Shown one piece after another: positions 52,218 through 61,168 of a DNA stretch of 64,000 bases. Made by a program: the position numbers and the translations under genes. Position 1 is the first letter of the stretch, and each line of letters begins with the position of its first letter. Source of the stretch: JALOAT01 sp041687015 (GTDB lineage Bacteria > Pseudomonadota > Gammaproteobacteria > Thiohalomonadales > Thiohalomonadaceae); NCBI GenBank assembly GCA_041687015.1, contig JAWLCT010000013.1, positions 10,597 through 74,596 of the forward strand. The letters are read 5' to 3'. Under the pieces are notes generated by a model. It made no database searches, was not told where the DNA came from, and worked only from the letters and a program-made list of their open reading frames with translations.

Positions 52218-52337
52218 AAAAGTCTGACGCAGAGGGCGCAGAGCACGCGGCGATGAATGCTGCGTACTTTGCGCCTTCGCTGTTTTAGCGTGGTCGATTC
52301 CGTGTCCTCTGTGACTCCGCGCCTCCGCGCTGAAAAT
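52217..52337. repeat. Degenerate inverted-repeat element E8 between fimV and truA
   Basis: The left arm starts at the fimV stop with an A-run and reads ACGCAGAGGGCGCAGAGCAC, then GCGG. The right arm reads CCGTGTCCTCTGTGACTCCG, then CGCCTCCGCGCTG. Units differ (GCAGAG, ACGCGG) and pairing is imperfect. It looks like an older copy of the family. Confidence 0.7.
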
Positions 52338-52348
52338 CAAAATCTCCC

Positions 52349-53131
52349 ATGCGCATAGCTCTCGGCATCGAATACGACGGCAGCAAGTTCAGCGGCTACC
52401 AGGCCCAGACCCACGCCGTGCGTACCGTGCAGGGCGCGCTGGAAGCCGCCATTGCGAAAGTTGCTGCGCAGCCGGTGACCACCGCCTGTGCCGGACGGAC
52501 CGACGCCGGCGTCCATGCCAGCGGCCAGGTCGTGCACTTTGACACGACTGCCGAACGTAGCCAGCGCGCCTGGGTGTACGGCATCAATGCCAATCTGCCC
52601 AAGGACGTATGCGTGTTGTGGGCGCAGCCGGTGAGCGAGGAATTCCACGCACGTTTCTCCGCCGAGCGGCGTGCCTATCGCTACGTGATCTTCTCCCGCC
52701 ACGTACGTCCCACTTTTCTGGCCCACCGGGTCACCTGGGACTATCGCGAACTGGATTCCGAGCGCATGGCCGAGGCCGCCCGGCACCTGCTCGGCGAGCA
52801 CGATTTTTCCTCCTACCGCGCCGTTGCCTGCCAGGCCAAGAGCCCGGTGCGCACCGTCCATCGCCTCGACGTACAGCGCCATGGGCCATACGTCGTGCTG
52901 GACGCCGAGGCGAACGGTTTCCTGCACCACATGGTGCGCAACATTGCCGGCGTGTTGTCCACCATCGGCGCCGGCGAGCGGGGGCCGGACTGGGCGCGCG
53001 AGGTCCTCGAGGCCCGTGACCGCACCCTGGGCGGTATTACGGCACCGCCCCACGGGCTTTACCTGGTAGGGGTGGGTTACCCGTCGCGCTTCGGCCTGCC
53101 GCAGCTTTCGCCTCCCCCCCTGGTCTGGTAA
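52349..53131 (+). CDS. truA: tRNA pseudouridine(38-40) synthase TruA
   Basis: A protein of 260 residues. The catalytic aspartate lies in ACAGRTDAGVHASGQVVHF, and FLHHMVRNIAGVL is the conserved C-terminal motif. The N-terminus (RIALGIEYDGSKFSGYQ) is typical. It modifies the anticodon arm of several tRNAs. trpF starts 13 bp after its stop. Confidence 0.96.
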   Translation: MRIALGIEYDGSKFSGYQAQTHAVRTVQGALEAAIAKVAAQPVTTACAGRTDAGVHASGQVVHFDTTAERSQRAWVYGINANLPKDVCVLWAQPVSEEFHARFSAERRAYRYVIFSRHVRPTFLAHRVTWDYRELDSERMAEAARHLLGEHDFSSYRAVACQAKSPVRTVHRLDVQRHGPYVVLDAEANGFLHHMVRNIAGVLSTIGAGERGPDWAREVLEARDRTLGGITAPPHGLYLVGVGYPSRFGLPQLSPPPLVW

Positions 53132-53144
53132 TCTGCGCGGCTCT

Positions 53145-53783
53145 ATGCATGGCGAACCGGTCCTGCGCACGCGCGTAAAAATCTGCGGTATCACCCGCCC
53201 CGAGGACGGCCTGCGCGCCGCGGCGCTGGGGGCCGATGCCATCGGGCTGGTGTTCTATGCGCGCAGTCCGCGCGCCGTGGATGTGGCCGGTGCGCGGGCC
53301 ATCATGGCGGCGCTGCCGGCCTTCGTGACCACCGTGGGGCTGTTCGTCGACGCACCCCGCGAGGAGGTGGCGGCGGTGCTTGAGGCGCTTCCGCTGGACC
53401 TGCTGCAGTTCCATGGCAACGAGTCCCCCGCCTATTGCCGCACCTTTGGGCGTCCCTACCTGAAGGCACTGGCCATGCGGCCCGGCGTCGACCTGGTCGC
53501 CGCGGCCGAGGCCTACGGGGACGCACGCGCGCTGTTGGTGGATGCCTACCACCCCGATGCGCCTGGTGGCACGGGGATGCGTTTCGATTGGGACAAGCTG
53601 CCCGCGCAGCTTTCCAGGCCGCTGATACTGGCCGGCGGCCTGGACCCGGATAACATTGCCGACGCCATTCGCACCGTCCGCCCCTGGGGCGTGGACGTGA
53701 GCAGCGGCGTCGAAGCGGCCAAGGGCGTCAAGTCCGCGGAAAAAATGGCCGCCTTCCTGCGAGGAGTCGAGAGTGCACGCTGA
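53145..53783 (+). CDS. trpF: Phosphoribosylanthranilate isomerase TrpF
   Basis: A protein of 212 residues, TIM barrel. The catalytic cysteine is in VKICGITRPEDG, the acid lies in VDAYHPDAPGGTG, and the phosphate loop is LAGGLDPDN with GVDVSSGVE. It catalyses the third step from chorismate to tryptophan. trpB overlaps its end by 11 bp. Confidence 0.96.
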   Translation: MHGEPVLRTRVKICGITRPEDGLRAAALGADAIGLVFYARSPRAVDVAGARAIMAALPAFVTTVGLFVDAPREEVAAVLEALPLDLLQFHGNESPAYCRTFGRPYLKALAMRPGVDLVAAAEAYGDARALLVDAYHPDAPGGTGMRFDWDKLPAQLSRPLILAGGLDPDNIADAIRTVRPWGVDVSSGVEAAKGVKSAEKMAAFLRGVESAR

Positions 53784-54993
53784 ACAAGATTGGGAAAACC
53801 TGCTGGAGCTGCCCGACGAGCGCGGCCATTTCGGCCCCTACGGTGGACGCTTCGTGGGCGAGACCCTCATGGGTCCGCTGCAGGAACTGACCGAGGCTTA
53901 CCACCGTTATGCCAAGGACCCGCAGTTCCTTACCGAATTCGACCACGACCTGCACGAGTTCGTCGGCCGGCCTTCGCCCCTGTACTTCGCCGAGCGCTGG
54001 ACCAGGGAACTGGGCGGCGCGCGCGTCTATCTCAAGCGCGAAGACCTCAACCACACCGGCGCACACAAGATCAATAACACCGTGGGCCAGGCCCTGCTCG
54101 CCAAGCGCATGGGCAAGACCCGCGTCATCGCCGAAACCGGCGCCGGCCAGCACGGCGTGGCCACCGCCACCGTAGCGGCGCGCCTCGGCCTGGAATGCGT
54201 GGTGTACATGGGTGCCGACGATATCGAGCGCCAGAAGATCAATGTGTTCCGCATGAAGCTGCTGGGTGCCACCGTGGTGCCCGTGACCTCGGGCTCGCGC
54301 ACCCTCAAGGACGCGCTCAACGAGGCCATGCGCGACTGGCTCACCAACGTGGACAACACCTTCTACATCATCGGCACGGTGGCGGGCCCGCACCCGTACC
54401 CGGCCATGGTGCGCGACTTCCAGGCCGTCATCGGCCGTGAGGCGCGCAGCCAGGCGCTGGAGCATGAGGGCCGTCTGCCCGACGCGCTGGTGGCGGCCGT
54501 GGGCGGCGGCTCCAACGCCATGGGGCTGTTCTACGAATTCCTCGGCGATGCGGAAGTGGCCATGTACGGCGTCGAGGCAGCCGGGGAGGGCATCGAGACC
54601 GGCCGTCACGCGGCGCCGCTCAACGCCGGGCGTCCCGGCGTGTTGCACGGCAACCGCATGTACCTGATGGAAGATCCCGACGGGCAGATCATCGAAACCC
54701 ATTCCATTTCCGCGGGTCTCGACTATCCGGGCGTGGGACCGGAGCATTGCTGGCTGAAAGACACCGGCCGCGCCGAGTACGTGGCAGTCACCGACCAGGA
54801 GGCCCTGGCGGCCTTCCATTCCCTGACGCGCACCGAAGGCATCATGCCGGCGCTCGAGTCCAGCCACGCGCTCGCTTACACCATGAAACTCGCGCCCACC
54901 CTCGGCAAGGACAAGTTCATCGTCGTCAGCCTGTCCGGGCGCGGCGACAAGGACATCCATACGGTGGCCGCCCTGGAGGGCATCACCGTATGA
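53773..54993 (+). CDS. trpB: Tryptophan synthase beta subunit TrpB
   Basis: A protein of 406 residues starting at GTG 53773, with GAGGAG about 8 bp upstream. The PLP lysine is in LNHTGAHKINNTVGQ, ETGAGQHGVATA is the active-site loop, and VAAVGGGSNAMGLFYEF binds the PLP phosphate. It condenses indole with serine. It overlaps both trpF and trpA, so the three are translationally coupled. Confidence 0.97.
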   Translation: MHAEQDWENLLELPDERGHFGPYGGRFVGETLMGPLQELTEAYHRYAKDPQFLTEFDHDLHEFVGRPSPLYFAERWTRELGGARVYLKREDLNHTGAHKINNTVGQALLAKRMGKTRVIAETGAGQHGVATATVAARLGLECVVYMGADDIERQKINVFRMKLLGATVVPVTSGSRTLKDALNEAMRDWLTNVDNTFYIIGTVAGPHPYPAMVRDFQAVIGREARSQALEHEGRLPDALVAAVGGGSNAMGLFYEFLGDAEVAMYGVEAAGEGIETGRHAAPLNAGRPGVLHGNRMYLMEDPDGQIIETHSISAGLDYPGVGPEHCWLKDTGRAEYVAVTDQEALAAFHSLTRTEGIMPALESSHALAYTMKLAPTLGKDKFIVVSLSGRGDKDIHTVAALEGITV

Positions 54994-55814
54994 GCCGCAT
55001 CGCCAACCGCTTTTCCGAACTGCGCGCCGAAGGCCGCACCGCGCTCATTCCCTACGTGACCGCAGGCGACCCCGAGCCAGGCATCACCGTGGCGCTCATG
55101 CACGCCATGGTGCAGGCCGGCGCCGACATCATCGAGCTGGGTGTGCCGTTTTCCGATCCCATGGCCGACGGCCCGGTGATCCAGCACGCCGCCGAGCGCG
55201 CCCTGCGTTTCCACGTCTCCCTGCGCCAGGTGCTCGACATGGTGCGCGAGTTCCGCCAAAGCGACGACCACACGCCGGTGGTGCTCATGGGGTATCTCAA
55301 CCCCGTGGAGGTCATGGGCTACGAGGCCTTCGCCACCGCGGCCGCCGAGGCTGGGGTGGACGGCGTACTCACCGTGGACATGCCGCCGGAAGAGGCGGAG
55401 GAATTTCTCGCCATGCTGCGCCCGCGCGGCGTCGACGCCATCTTCCTGCTCGCGCCCACCACCGACCCGGAGCGCATGGCGCGCGTCTGCGAGGCCGCTG
55501 GCGGTTTCGTGTATTACGTGTCGGTCAAGGGTGTCACCGGAGCGGCACACCTGGATACCGCCGATGTGGCCGCACGCCTCGAAGAAGTGCGCAAGCACAC
55601 CGCCCTGCCCATCGGTGTGGGCTTCGGTATTCGCGACCCCGAATCGGCGGCGCGCCTCGCCACCGTGGCCGACGCGGTAATTGTGGGCAGTGCCCTGGTG
55701 AGCCGCATCGGCGCATTGGACGGTGAAGCCGAGCGCGTCCCCGAGACCGCGGCAGCATTCCTGAATGAACTGCGCCGCGCCATGGATGCAGCGACGGCAG
55801 CACACAACCAATAA
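54990..55814 (+). CDS. trpA: Tryptophan synthase alpha subunit TrpA
   Basis: A protein of 274 residues. Catalytic acids lie in ELGVPFSDPMADGPVIQ and in TVDMPPEEAEEF, and the phosphate site is in VGFGIRDPESA and VGSALV. ATG 54990 sits in an ATGA overlap with trpB; the same frame is open upstream through trpB but is not coding there. It cleaves indole-3-glycerol phosphate. Confidence 0.97.
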   Translation: MSRIANRFSELRAEGRTALIPYVTAGDPEPGITVALMHAMVQAGADIIELGVPFSDPMADGPVIQHAAERALRFHVSLRQVLDMVREFRQSDDHTPVVLMGYLNPVEVMGYEAFATAAAEAGVDGVLTVDMPPEEAEEFLAMLRPRGVDAIFLLAPTTDPERMARVCEAAGGFVYYVSVKGVTGAAHLDTADVAARLEEVRKHTALPIGVGFGIRDPESAARLATVADAVIVGSALVSRIGALDGEAERVPETAAAFLNELRRAMDAATAAHNQ

Positions 55815-55850
55815 AGACAAGCCGCACCAGCGGCAACCGGAGGATTCGCC

Positions 55851-56720
55851 ATGAGCTGGCTGAAACGTCTCGTCCCCACCCGCATCCGCACCGAGCGTAG
55901 CGAGAGCGGCGTCAAGAAGACCGTACCCGAAGGCCTGTGGGCCAAGTGCCCCGGCTGCAATGCCGTGCTCTATCGCGCCGAACTGGAGCGCAACCTGGAC
56001 GTCTGCCCCAAGTGCAGCCACCACATGCGCATCGGCGCGCGCCGCCGTCTGGATGCCTTTCTCGACGAGGAAGGGCGCGTGGAACTGGCCGCCAACGTGC
56101 AGCCTGTGGATGCGCTCAAGTTCAAGGACAGCAAGCGCTACAAGGATCGCCTGGTGCAGGCCCAGAAGGTCACCAACGAGAGCGACGCACTCATTGCCAT
56201 GAAGGGCCGCGTGCTCGGCGTGCCCCTGGTGGCCTGCGCCTTCGAGTTCAGCTTCATGGGCGGTTCCATGGGGTCCGTGGTGGGTGAGCGCTTCGTGCGC
56301 GCTGTGAACGTGTGCATCGAAGAAGGCATCCCCCTGGTGTGTTTCTCCGCCTCGGGCGGCGCGCGTATGCAGGAGGCCCTGTTCTCGTTGATGCAGATGG
56401 CCAAGACCTCGGCGGCCCTGGCGCGCCTGTCCCAGCGCGGCATTCCCTTCATCTCCGTACTCACCGACCCGACCATGGGCGGCGTGTCCGCCAGCCTTGC
56501 CATGCTCGGTGACGTCAACGTCGGCGAACCCGGCGCCCTCATCGGTTTCGCCGGCCCGCGCGTTATCGAACAAACCGTGCGCGAAACCCTCCCGGAAGGT
56601 TTCCAGCGCAGCGAATTCCTGGTCGAACACGGCGCCATCGACATGATCATCGACCGCCGCGAAATGCGCGACCGCCTCGCCCGCGTGCTCACCATGCTGC
56701 AGCAGCTTCCGGCAGCGTGA
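55851..56720 (+). CDS. accD: Acetyl-CoA carboxylase carboxyltransferase beta subunit AccD
   Basis: A protein of 289 residues. The N-terminal zinc ribbon uses CPGC and CPKC (WAKCPGCNAVLYRAELE, LDVCPKCSHHM). The crotonase-type domain shows SFMGGSMGSVVGERF and FSASGGARMQE. It is the biotin carboxyltransferase partner of AccA in fatty acid synthesis. It follows trpA by 36 bp; a repeat element follows its stop. Confidence 0.96.
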   Translation: MSWLKRLVPTRIRTERSESGVKKTVPEGLWAKCPGCNAVLYRAELERNLDVCPKCSHHMRIGARRRLDAFLDEEGRVELAANVQPVDALKFKDSKRYKDRLVQAQKVTNESDALIAMKGRVLGVPLVACAFEFSFMGGSMGSVVGERFVRAVNVCIEEGIPLVCFSASGGARMQEALFSLMQMAKTSAALARLSQRGIPFISVLTDPTMGGVSASLAMLGDVNVGEPGALIGFAGPRVIEQTVRETLPEGFQRSEFLVEHGAIDMIIDRREMRDRLARVLTMLQQLPAA

Positions 56721-56723
56721 AGA

Positions 56724-56904
56724 GACAAGATTGAACCACGGGGGCACGGGGAACACGGGGGAAATCTATGGTTCAGGTGGGGATTCCACCCGTAGGAGCG
56801 GCCTCAGGCCGCGGTTGTCTCGGCATACCGCACCATCGCGGCCTGAGGCCGCTCCTACACATCAACAAATCCCCGTGATCCCCGTGGTTAATGGCTTTTT
56901 TTTC
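56724..56904. repeat. Composite inverted-repeat element E9 between accD and folC
   Basis: The left arm reads GATTGAACCACGGGGGCACG, then GGGAACACGGGG. The right arm (56868-56904) reads ATCCCCGTGATCCCCGTGGT, TAATGGC and a T-run. Flank GGATTCCACCCGTAGGAGC matches E4. A REP-like palindrome lies at 56792-56858. The right end is 10 bp before the folC ATG. Confidence 0.92.
56792..56858. repeat. REP-like palindrome nested in E9
   Basis: Inverted arms of 23 bp (one mismatch at the inner end) surround a 21-nt loop beginning TTGTCTCGGCATACCGCACC. This loop is the reverse complement of the E4 loop apart from one inserted base, while the arms and outer flanks keep the same orientation. Confidence 0.92.
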
Positions 56905-56914
56905 CAGCACGCCC

Positions 56915-58174
56915 ATGCGCTATCAAACTCTCGCTGACTGGCTGGCCTGGCAGGAGACCCTGCATCCCAAGGCCATTGATTTAGGCCTGGAGCGGGTGGG
57001 GGAGGTGATGGGGCGTATGGGGTTGGGGCGGCCGTCCCATGCGGTGATTACGGTGGCGGGCACCAATGGCAAGGGTTCGAGCGTGGCCATGCTCGATGCC
57101 ATTTTGCGCGCGGCCGGCTACCGGGTGGGCACCTACACCTCGCCGCACCTGCAGCGCTACAACGAGCGCATCCGCATCGACGGTGTCGAGGTTTCCGACG
57201 AGGCGCTGTGCGCGGCCTTCGATCGCGTGGACTCGGTGCGCGGCGACATTTCCCTCAGCTATTTTGAATTCGGCACCCTGGCGGCCTTTGACCTGCTGGA
57301 GCGGGCCGGGCTGGACGTGGCGGTGCTGGAAGTCGGCATGGGCGGGCGTCTTGATGCGGTGAATCTGCTCGACGCGGACGTGGCGCTCATCACCCCCATC
57401 GACCTGGACCACGCCGACTGGCTCGGCGCCGATCGGGAACAGATTGCGCGCGAGAAGGCCGGTATCTTCCGCACCGGGCGCCCCGCGGTGTGCAGCGATC
57501 CCTACCCGCCCGCGATGCTGGCCGCCGAGGCGGCACGCATCGGTACGCGATTGCTGGCCCTGGGCAGGGATTTCGACTTCGGCGTCGAGGGGCAGCAATG
57601 GTGGTGGCGCGGCACCCTGCAACGTCGCGACGGCCTGCCGCTGCCCGCGCTGCGCGGGACATCCCAGCCGCAGAACGCGGCCGGGGTGCTCATGGTGCTG
57701 GAACAGCTCACGGCGCGACTGCCTGTCTATCAACAGGATGTGCGCGCCGGCCTGCTTTCGGTGCAGCTGCCCGGGCGTTTCCAGGTGTTGCCGGGCGAAG
57801 TCACGCGCATCCTGGACGTGGGCCATAACCCCCACGCCGCGGCGGAGCTGGCCCGCAATCTCGCCGCCCAGCCCTGCGCCGGACGCACGCGCCTCGTGCT
57901 TGCCATGCTCGCCGACAAGGATGCCGTGGGTGTGGTGAACGTGCTCGCGCGCCAGGTGGATGCCTGGTATGTGGCCGGACTGGGCGGTACGCGCGGCGCC
58001 GGCCCCGAACGACTGGCCGCGACGCTGGGCGAGGTGGGCATCGGGGCCGTGCAGGCATTCGCCACGGTCCGCGAGGCCTGCCTGCAGGCGAAAACCGACG
58101 CTCAGCCGGGGGATCGTGTGGTGGTGTTCGGCTCTTTCTACACGGTGGCGGAGGCCTTGGCGGCGCCCGTATAA
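56915..58174 (+). CDS. folC: Folylpolyglutamate synthase/dihydrofolate synthase FolC
   Basis: A protein of 419 residues. The ATP loop is VAGTNGKGSSVAML, EVGMGGRLDAVNLLD is the second signature, and ILDVGHNPHAA marks the C-terminal domain. It adds glutamate to folates. I start it at ATG 56915 (MRYQTLADW); an in-frame ATG at 56891 lies inside the T-rich end of the repeat element and is unlikely to be used. dedD follows. Confidence 0.94.
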   Translation: MRYQTLADWLAWQETLHPKAIDLGLERVGEVMGRMGLGRPSHAVITVAGTNGKGSSVAMLDAILRAAGYRVGTYTSPHLQRYNERIRIDGVEVSDEALCAAFDRVDSVRGDISLSYFEFGTLAAFDLLERAGLDVAVLEVGMGGRLDAVNLLDADVALITPIDLDHADWLGADREQIAREKAGIFRTGRPAVCSDPYPPAMLAAEAARIGTRLLALGRDFDFGVEGQQWWWRGTLQRRDGLPLPALRGTSQPQNAAGVLMVLEQLTARLPVYQQDVRAGLLSVQLPGRFQVLPGEVTRILDVGHNPHAAAELARNLAAQPCAGRTRLVLAMLADKDAVGVVNVLARQVDAWYVAGLGGTRGAGPERLAATLGEVGIGAVQAFATVREACLQAKTDAQPGDRVVVFGSFYTVAEALAAPV

Positions 58175-58256
58175 TCCGAGGCACGCGAATACCAGCGCCG
58201 ATTCCCCGGCAAGGCACGCCGGTGGCTCGGTCCAGCAGAGGAGGCGAGGGGGAACG

Positions 58257-58847
58257 TTGAACGAACAACTCAAGAAGCGCCTGACAGGCGCCGTGGTGCT
58301 CGTGGCCCTGGCCGTGATCTTCATCCCCATGCTGCTCGACGGCGGTGATGACAACGCCATGCCGGCGTTCGGCAGCAATGTCCCCGCCAAACCGGACTAC
58401 GAATTCGAGACCATCGAAATCCCCCTGCAATTGCCCGCCGAGCCCCCTCGGGTCGACGCGCGGGTGGTGGAAACGCCGCAGCAGGCGGCCGCCTACGAAA
58501 AGATCGAGCCGGCCCCCGAATCCATCGCCCGGCTGGCCACCGCACCGCCGGTGCGCGAGAGCGCGACAGCGCCCAAGCCGCCGCCCCCCGCCGAGCAGAC
58601 CGCGACCGGGCCGCAGGGCTGGGTGATCCAGCTGGGCAGTTTCGGCAAAGCCGCCAATGCCATGGCGCTGCGCGACAAGGCCCGCGCGAAGGGCTTCACG
58701 GCGTTCGTGGAACAGGTGAACGTGGAGGGTACGCTCGCCTATCGTGTGCGCGTGGGGCCAGAACTCCAGCGCGAGCGGGCCGACGCGCTCAAGACACAAA
58801 TCGCCAAAGCACTCGGTGTGGAGGCGATGGTGATGACGCATCCGTGA
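58257..58847 (+). CDS. dedD: SPOR-domain cell-division protein (DedD-like)
   Basis: A protein of 196 residues starting at a TTG with a G-rich Shine-Dalgarno (GAGGGGG) just upstream. One membrane helix (about 10-26) leads to a Pro-rich periplasmic linker and a C-terminal SPOR domain (about 118-194: GWVIQLGSFGKAANAMALRDK, TLAYRVRVGPEL). SPOR domains bind denuded septal peptidoglycan. The folC-dedD-cvpA-purF order matches E. coli. Confidence 0.88.
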   Translation: MNEQLKKRLTGAVVLVALAVIFIPMLLDGGDDNAMPAFGSNVPAKPDYEFETIEIPLQLPAEPPRVDARVVETPQQAAAYEKIEPAPESIARLATAPPVRESATAPKPPPPAEQTATGPQGWVIQLGSFGKAANAMALRDKARAKGFTAFVEQVNVEGTLAYRVRVGPELQRERADALKTQIAKALGVEAMVMTHP

Positions 58848-58924
58848 TTGCCTTCTCGCTTCGGCGCGAGGTCTGGTAAAATTACGGCTTCCGTCTCGTA
58901 CGCCACTTCCGTCCACGCCCCGCG

Positions 58925-59416
58925 ATGAACTGGGTCGATTACGTCATCATCTCCATCATCGCAATCTCGATCCTCATTGGCCTGCTGCGCGGCTTCACGC
59001 GCGAAGCCCTGTCGCTGACCGGCTGGGTTTTGGCGGTATGGGTCACGGTGACCTTCGCCGATGAATTCGAGCGCTTCCTGCGCCCGTTCATCGCCTCGCC
59101 GTCGGGTCGGTTGGTGGTCGCCATTGCCGTGCTGTTCATGTTCACCATCGTGGTGGCCGCCCTGGTGAACCACCTGGCCACTGAGCTGATCAAGAAATCC
59201 GGTCTGAGCGGTACCGATCGCGTGATTGGCGTGGCGTTCGGTTTTGCGCGCGGTTGCGCCATTGTGGTCGTGCTGGTGTTGCTCGGCGGCCTCACGCCCA
59301 TGCCGCAGGACGGCTGGTGGCGGCAATCGCACCTGCTGCATTATTTCGAAGACATGGCCCTCTGGTTGCGCAGTTATCTGCCGCCGGAAGTGGCATCCAG
59401 TATCCGCTATAGCTGA
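58925..59416 (+). CDS. cvpA: CvpA family membrane protein
   Basis: A protein of 163 residues with four membrane helices. The N-terminal NWVDYVIISIIAISILIGLL, then GFTREALSLTGWVLAVWV, and RVIGVAFGFARGCAIVVVLV match CvpA, required for colicin V production in E. coli and of unknown core function. It lies 35 bp before purF, as in many gammaproteobacteria. Confidence 0.94.
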   Translation: MNWVDYVIISIIAISILIGLLRGFTREALSLTGWVLAVWVTVTFADEFERFLRPFIASPSGRLVVAIAVLFMFTIVVAALVNHLATELIKKSGLSGTDRVIGVAFGFARGCAIVVVLVLLGGLTPMPQDGWWRQSHLLHYFEDMALWLRSYLPPEVASSIRYS

Positions 59417-59451
59417 CAACGCAGAGAGCCCCTGCAGAGGAACACCCATTC

Positions 59452-60966
59452 ATGTGCGGCATCATCGGCATCGTAGCCAAGAGTCCCGTGGCCCAAGCGC
59501 TGTATGACGGCCTGACCGTACTCCAGCACCGCGGGCAGGATGCTGCGGGCATCATGACCTGCGAGGGCGGGCGCCTGCTCCTGCGCAAGGACAACGGCCT
59601 GGTGCGCGACGTCTTCCAGCCCCAGCACATGGTGCGCCTCACCGGCAACACCGGCATCGGGCACGTGCGCTATCCCACCGCCGGCTGCTCCTCGTCGGCG
59701 GAGGCCCAGCCCTTTTACGTGAATTCGCCATATGGCATCGCCTTGGCGCACAACGGCAATCTCACCAACACCGCGCAGCTGAAGGACGAGGTGTTTCGTG
59801 AAGACCTGCGCCACATCAACACCAATTCCGATTCGGAAATCCTGCTCAACGTTTTCGCCCACGAGTTGCAGCGTTGCGGCAAGCTGCGCATCGATCACAA
59901 CGACATCTTCGATGCGGTGGCGGGTGTGCACCGCCGCGTCCGCGGCGCCTACGCCGTGGTGGCCATGATCCCGGGCAACGGCCTTTTCGCCTTCCGCGAT
60001 CCGCACGGCATCCGCCCGCTGGTGGTGGGCAAGCGCGAAACGCCCGAAGGTGACGAATACGTGGTGGCGTCGGAAAGCGTGGCCATCGACGCCCTGGGCT
60101 TTTCGCTCATGCGCGATGTGGAGCCCGGCGAGGCCGTGTTCATCGACCAGCAGGGCCGGTTCCATGCGCGCCAGTGCGCCACTGCGCCGGAATACGCCCC
60201 GTGCATTTTCGAATACGTGTATTTCGCCCGCCCGGATTCCATCATGGACGGCATTTCCGTGTACAAGGCGCGCATGCGCATGGGCGAGAAACTCGCCAAC
60301 AAGATCCTCCGGGTGTTCCCGTCCCACGACATCGACGTGGTCATCCCCATTCCCGACACCAGCCGCACCGCGGCCCTGCAGCTCTCCTACAAGCTGGGGG
60401 TGCCCTACCGCGAAGGCTTCGTGAAGAACCGCTACATCGCCCGCACCTTCATCATGCCGGGACAAAAACAGCGCAAGAAATCCGTGCGTCAGAAGCTCAA
60501 CGCCATCGATCTGGAGTTCAAGGGCAAGAACGTGTTGCTGGTGGACGATTCCATCGTGCGCGGCACCACCTCGAAGCAAATCATCCAGATGGCGCGCGAA
60601 GCCGGTGCCAACAAGGTGTATTTCGCCTCCGCCGCGCCGCCGGTGCGCTATCCCAACGTGTACGGCATCGACATGCCCAGCGCCGAGGAACTCATCGGCC
60701 ACAACCGCGACGAAGCGGCCATTGCCGCCGAAATCGGCGCCGACTGGCTGGTCTATCAGGACCTGGACGATCTCATCGAGGCCGTAGCCGCCAAGGGCAG
60801 CCGCCGCATCGAACACTTCGACTGTTCCGTGTTCAATGGCGAATACGTCACCGGCGACATCGGCCCCGAATACCTGGCGGAACTGGAATCAAGCCGCAAT
60901 GATGCCTCCAAGGAACAGCGGGACAGGTCGGAGAACTTCTCCATCGAAATGCACAACAATCGCTAA
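59452..60966 (+). CDS. purF: Amidophosphoribosyltransferase PurF
   Basis: A protein of 504 residues. The N-terminal glutaminase nucleophile is C2 (MCGIIGIVAKSP), LQHRGQDAAGI follows, and the PRPP loop is NVLLVDDSIVRGTTSKQI. It makes 5-phosphoribosylamine, the first step of purine synthesis. Its last 56 bases (60911-60966) are repeated after the N-gap at 61010 because of the contig overlap, so a second partial purF end there is not real. Confidence 0.97.
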   Translation: MCGIIGIVAKSPVAQALYDGLTVLQHRGQDAAGIMTCEGGRLLLRKDNGLVRDVFQPQHMVRLTGNTGIGHVRYPTAGCSSSAEAQPFYVNSPYGIALAHNGNLTNTAQLKDEVFREDLRHINTNSDSEILLNVFAHELQRCGKLRIDHNDIFDAVAGVHRRVRGAYAVVAMIPGNGLFAFRDPHGIRPLVVGKRETPEGDEYVVASESVAIDALGFSLMRDVEPGEAVFIDQQGRFHARQCATAPEYAPCIFEYVYFARPDSIMDGISVYKARMRMGEKLANKILRVFPSHDIDVVIPIPDTSRTAALQLSYKLGVPYREGFVKNRYIARTFIMPGQKQRKKSVRQKLNAIDLEFKGKNVLLVDDSIVRGTTSKQIIQMAREAGANKVYFASAAPPVRYPNVYGIDMPSAEELIGHNRDEAAIAAEIGADWLVYQDLDDLIEAVAAKGSRRIEHFDCSVFNGEYVTGDIGPEYLAELESSRNDASKEQRDRSENFSIEMHNNR

Positions 60967-61009
60967 GAAGAAAAGCTTTGACCACGGGGAACACGGGGAA
61001 TACGGGGAA

Positions 61010-61109
61010 NNNNNNNNNNNNNNNNNNNNNNNNNNNNNNNNNNNNNNNNNNNNNNNNNNNNNNNNNNNNNNNNNNNNNNNNNNNNNNNNNNNNNNNNNNN
61101 NNNNNNNNN
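61010..61109. other. Assembly gap, 100 N, with 99-bp identical flanks
   Basis: Bases 60911-61009 equal bases 61110-61208. The shared stretch runs from the end of purF into the 9-bp tandem repeat. As at 47803, this is an unmerged overlap. The true sequence probably continues from 61009 to 61209, though the number of 9-bp units may be wrong. Confidence 0.95.
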
Positions 61110-61168
61110 AGGAACAGCGGGACAGGTCGGAGAACTTCTCCATCGAAATGCACAACAATCGCTAAGAA

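Noticed and set aside
56891..56914. Upstream ATG for folC
   Set aside because: It lies in the T-rich end of repeat element E9, adds non-homologous residues, and the ATG at 56915 gives the family start.
58848..58924. Promoter for cvpA-purF
   Set aside because: A TAAAAT -10-like box and a TTGCCT -35-like box exist, but the spacer is about 23 bp, too long to support the call.
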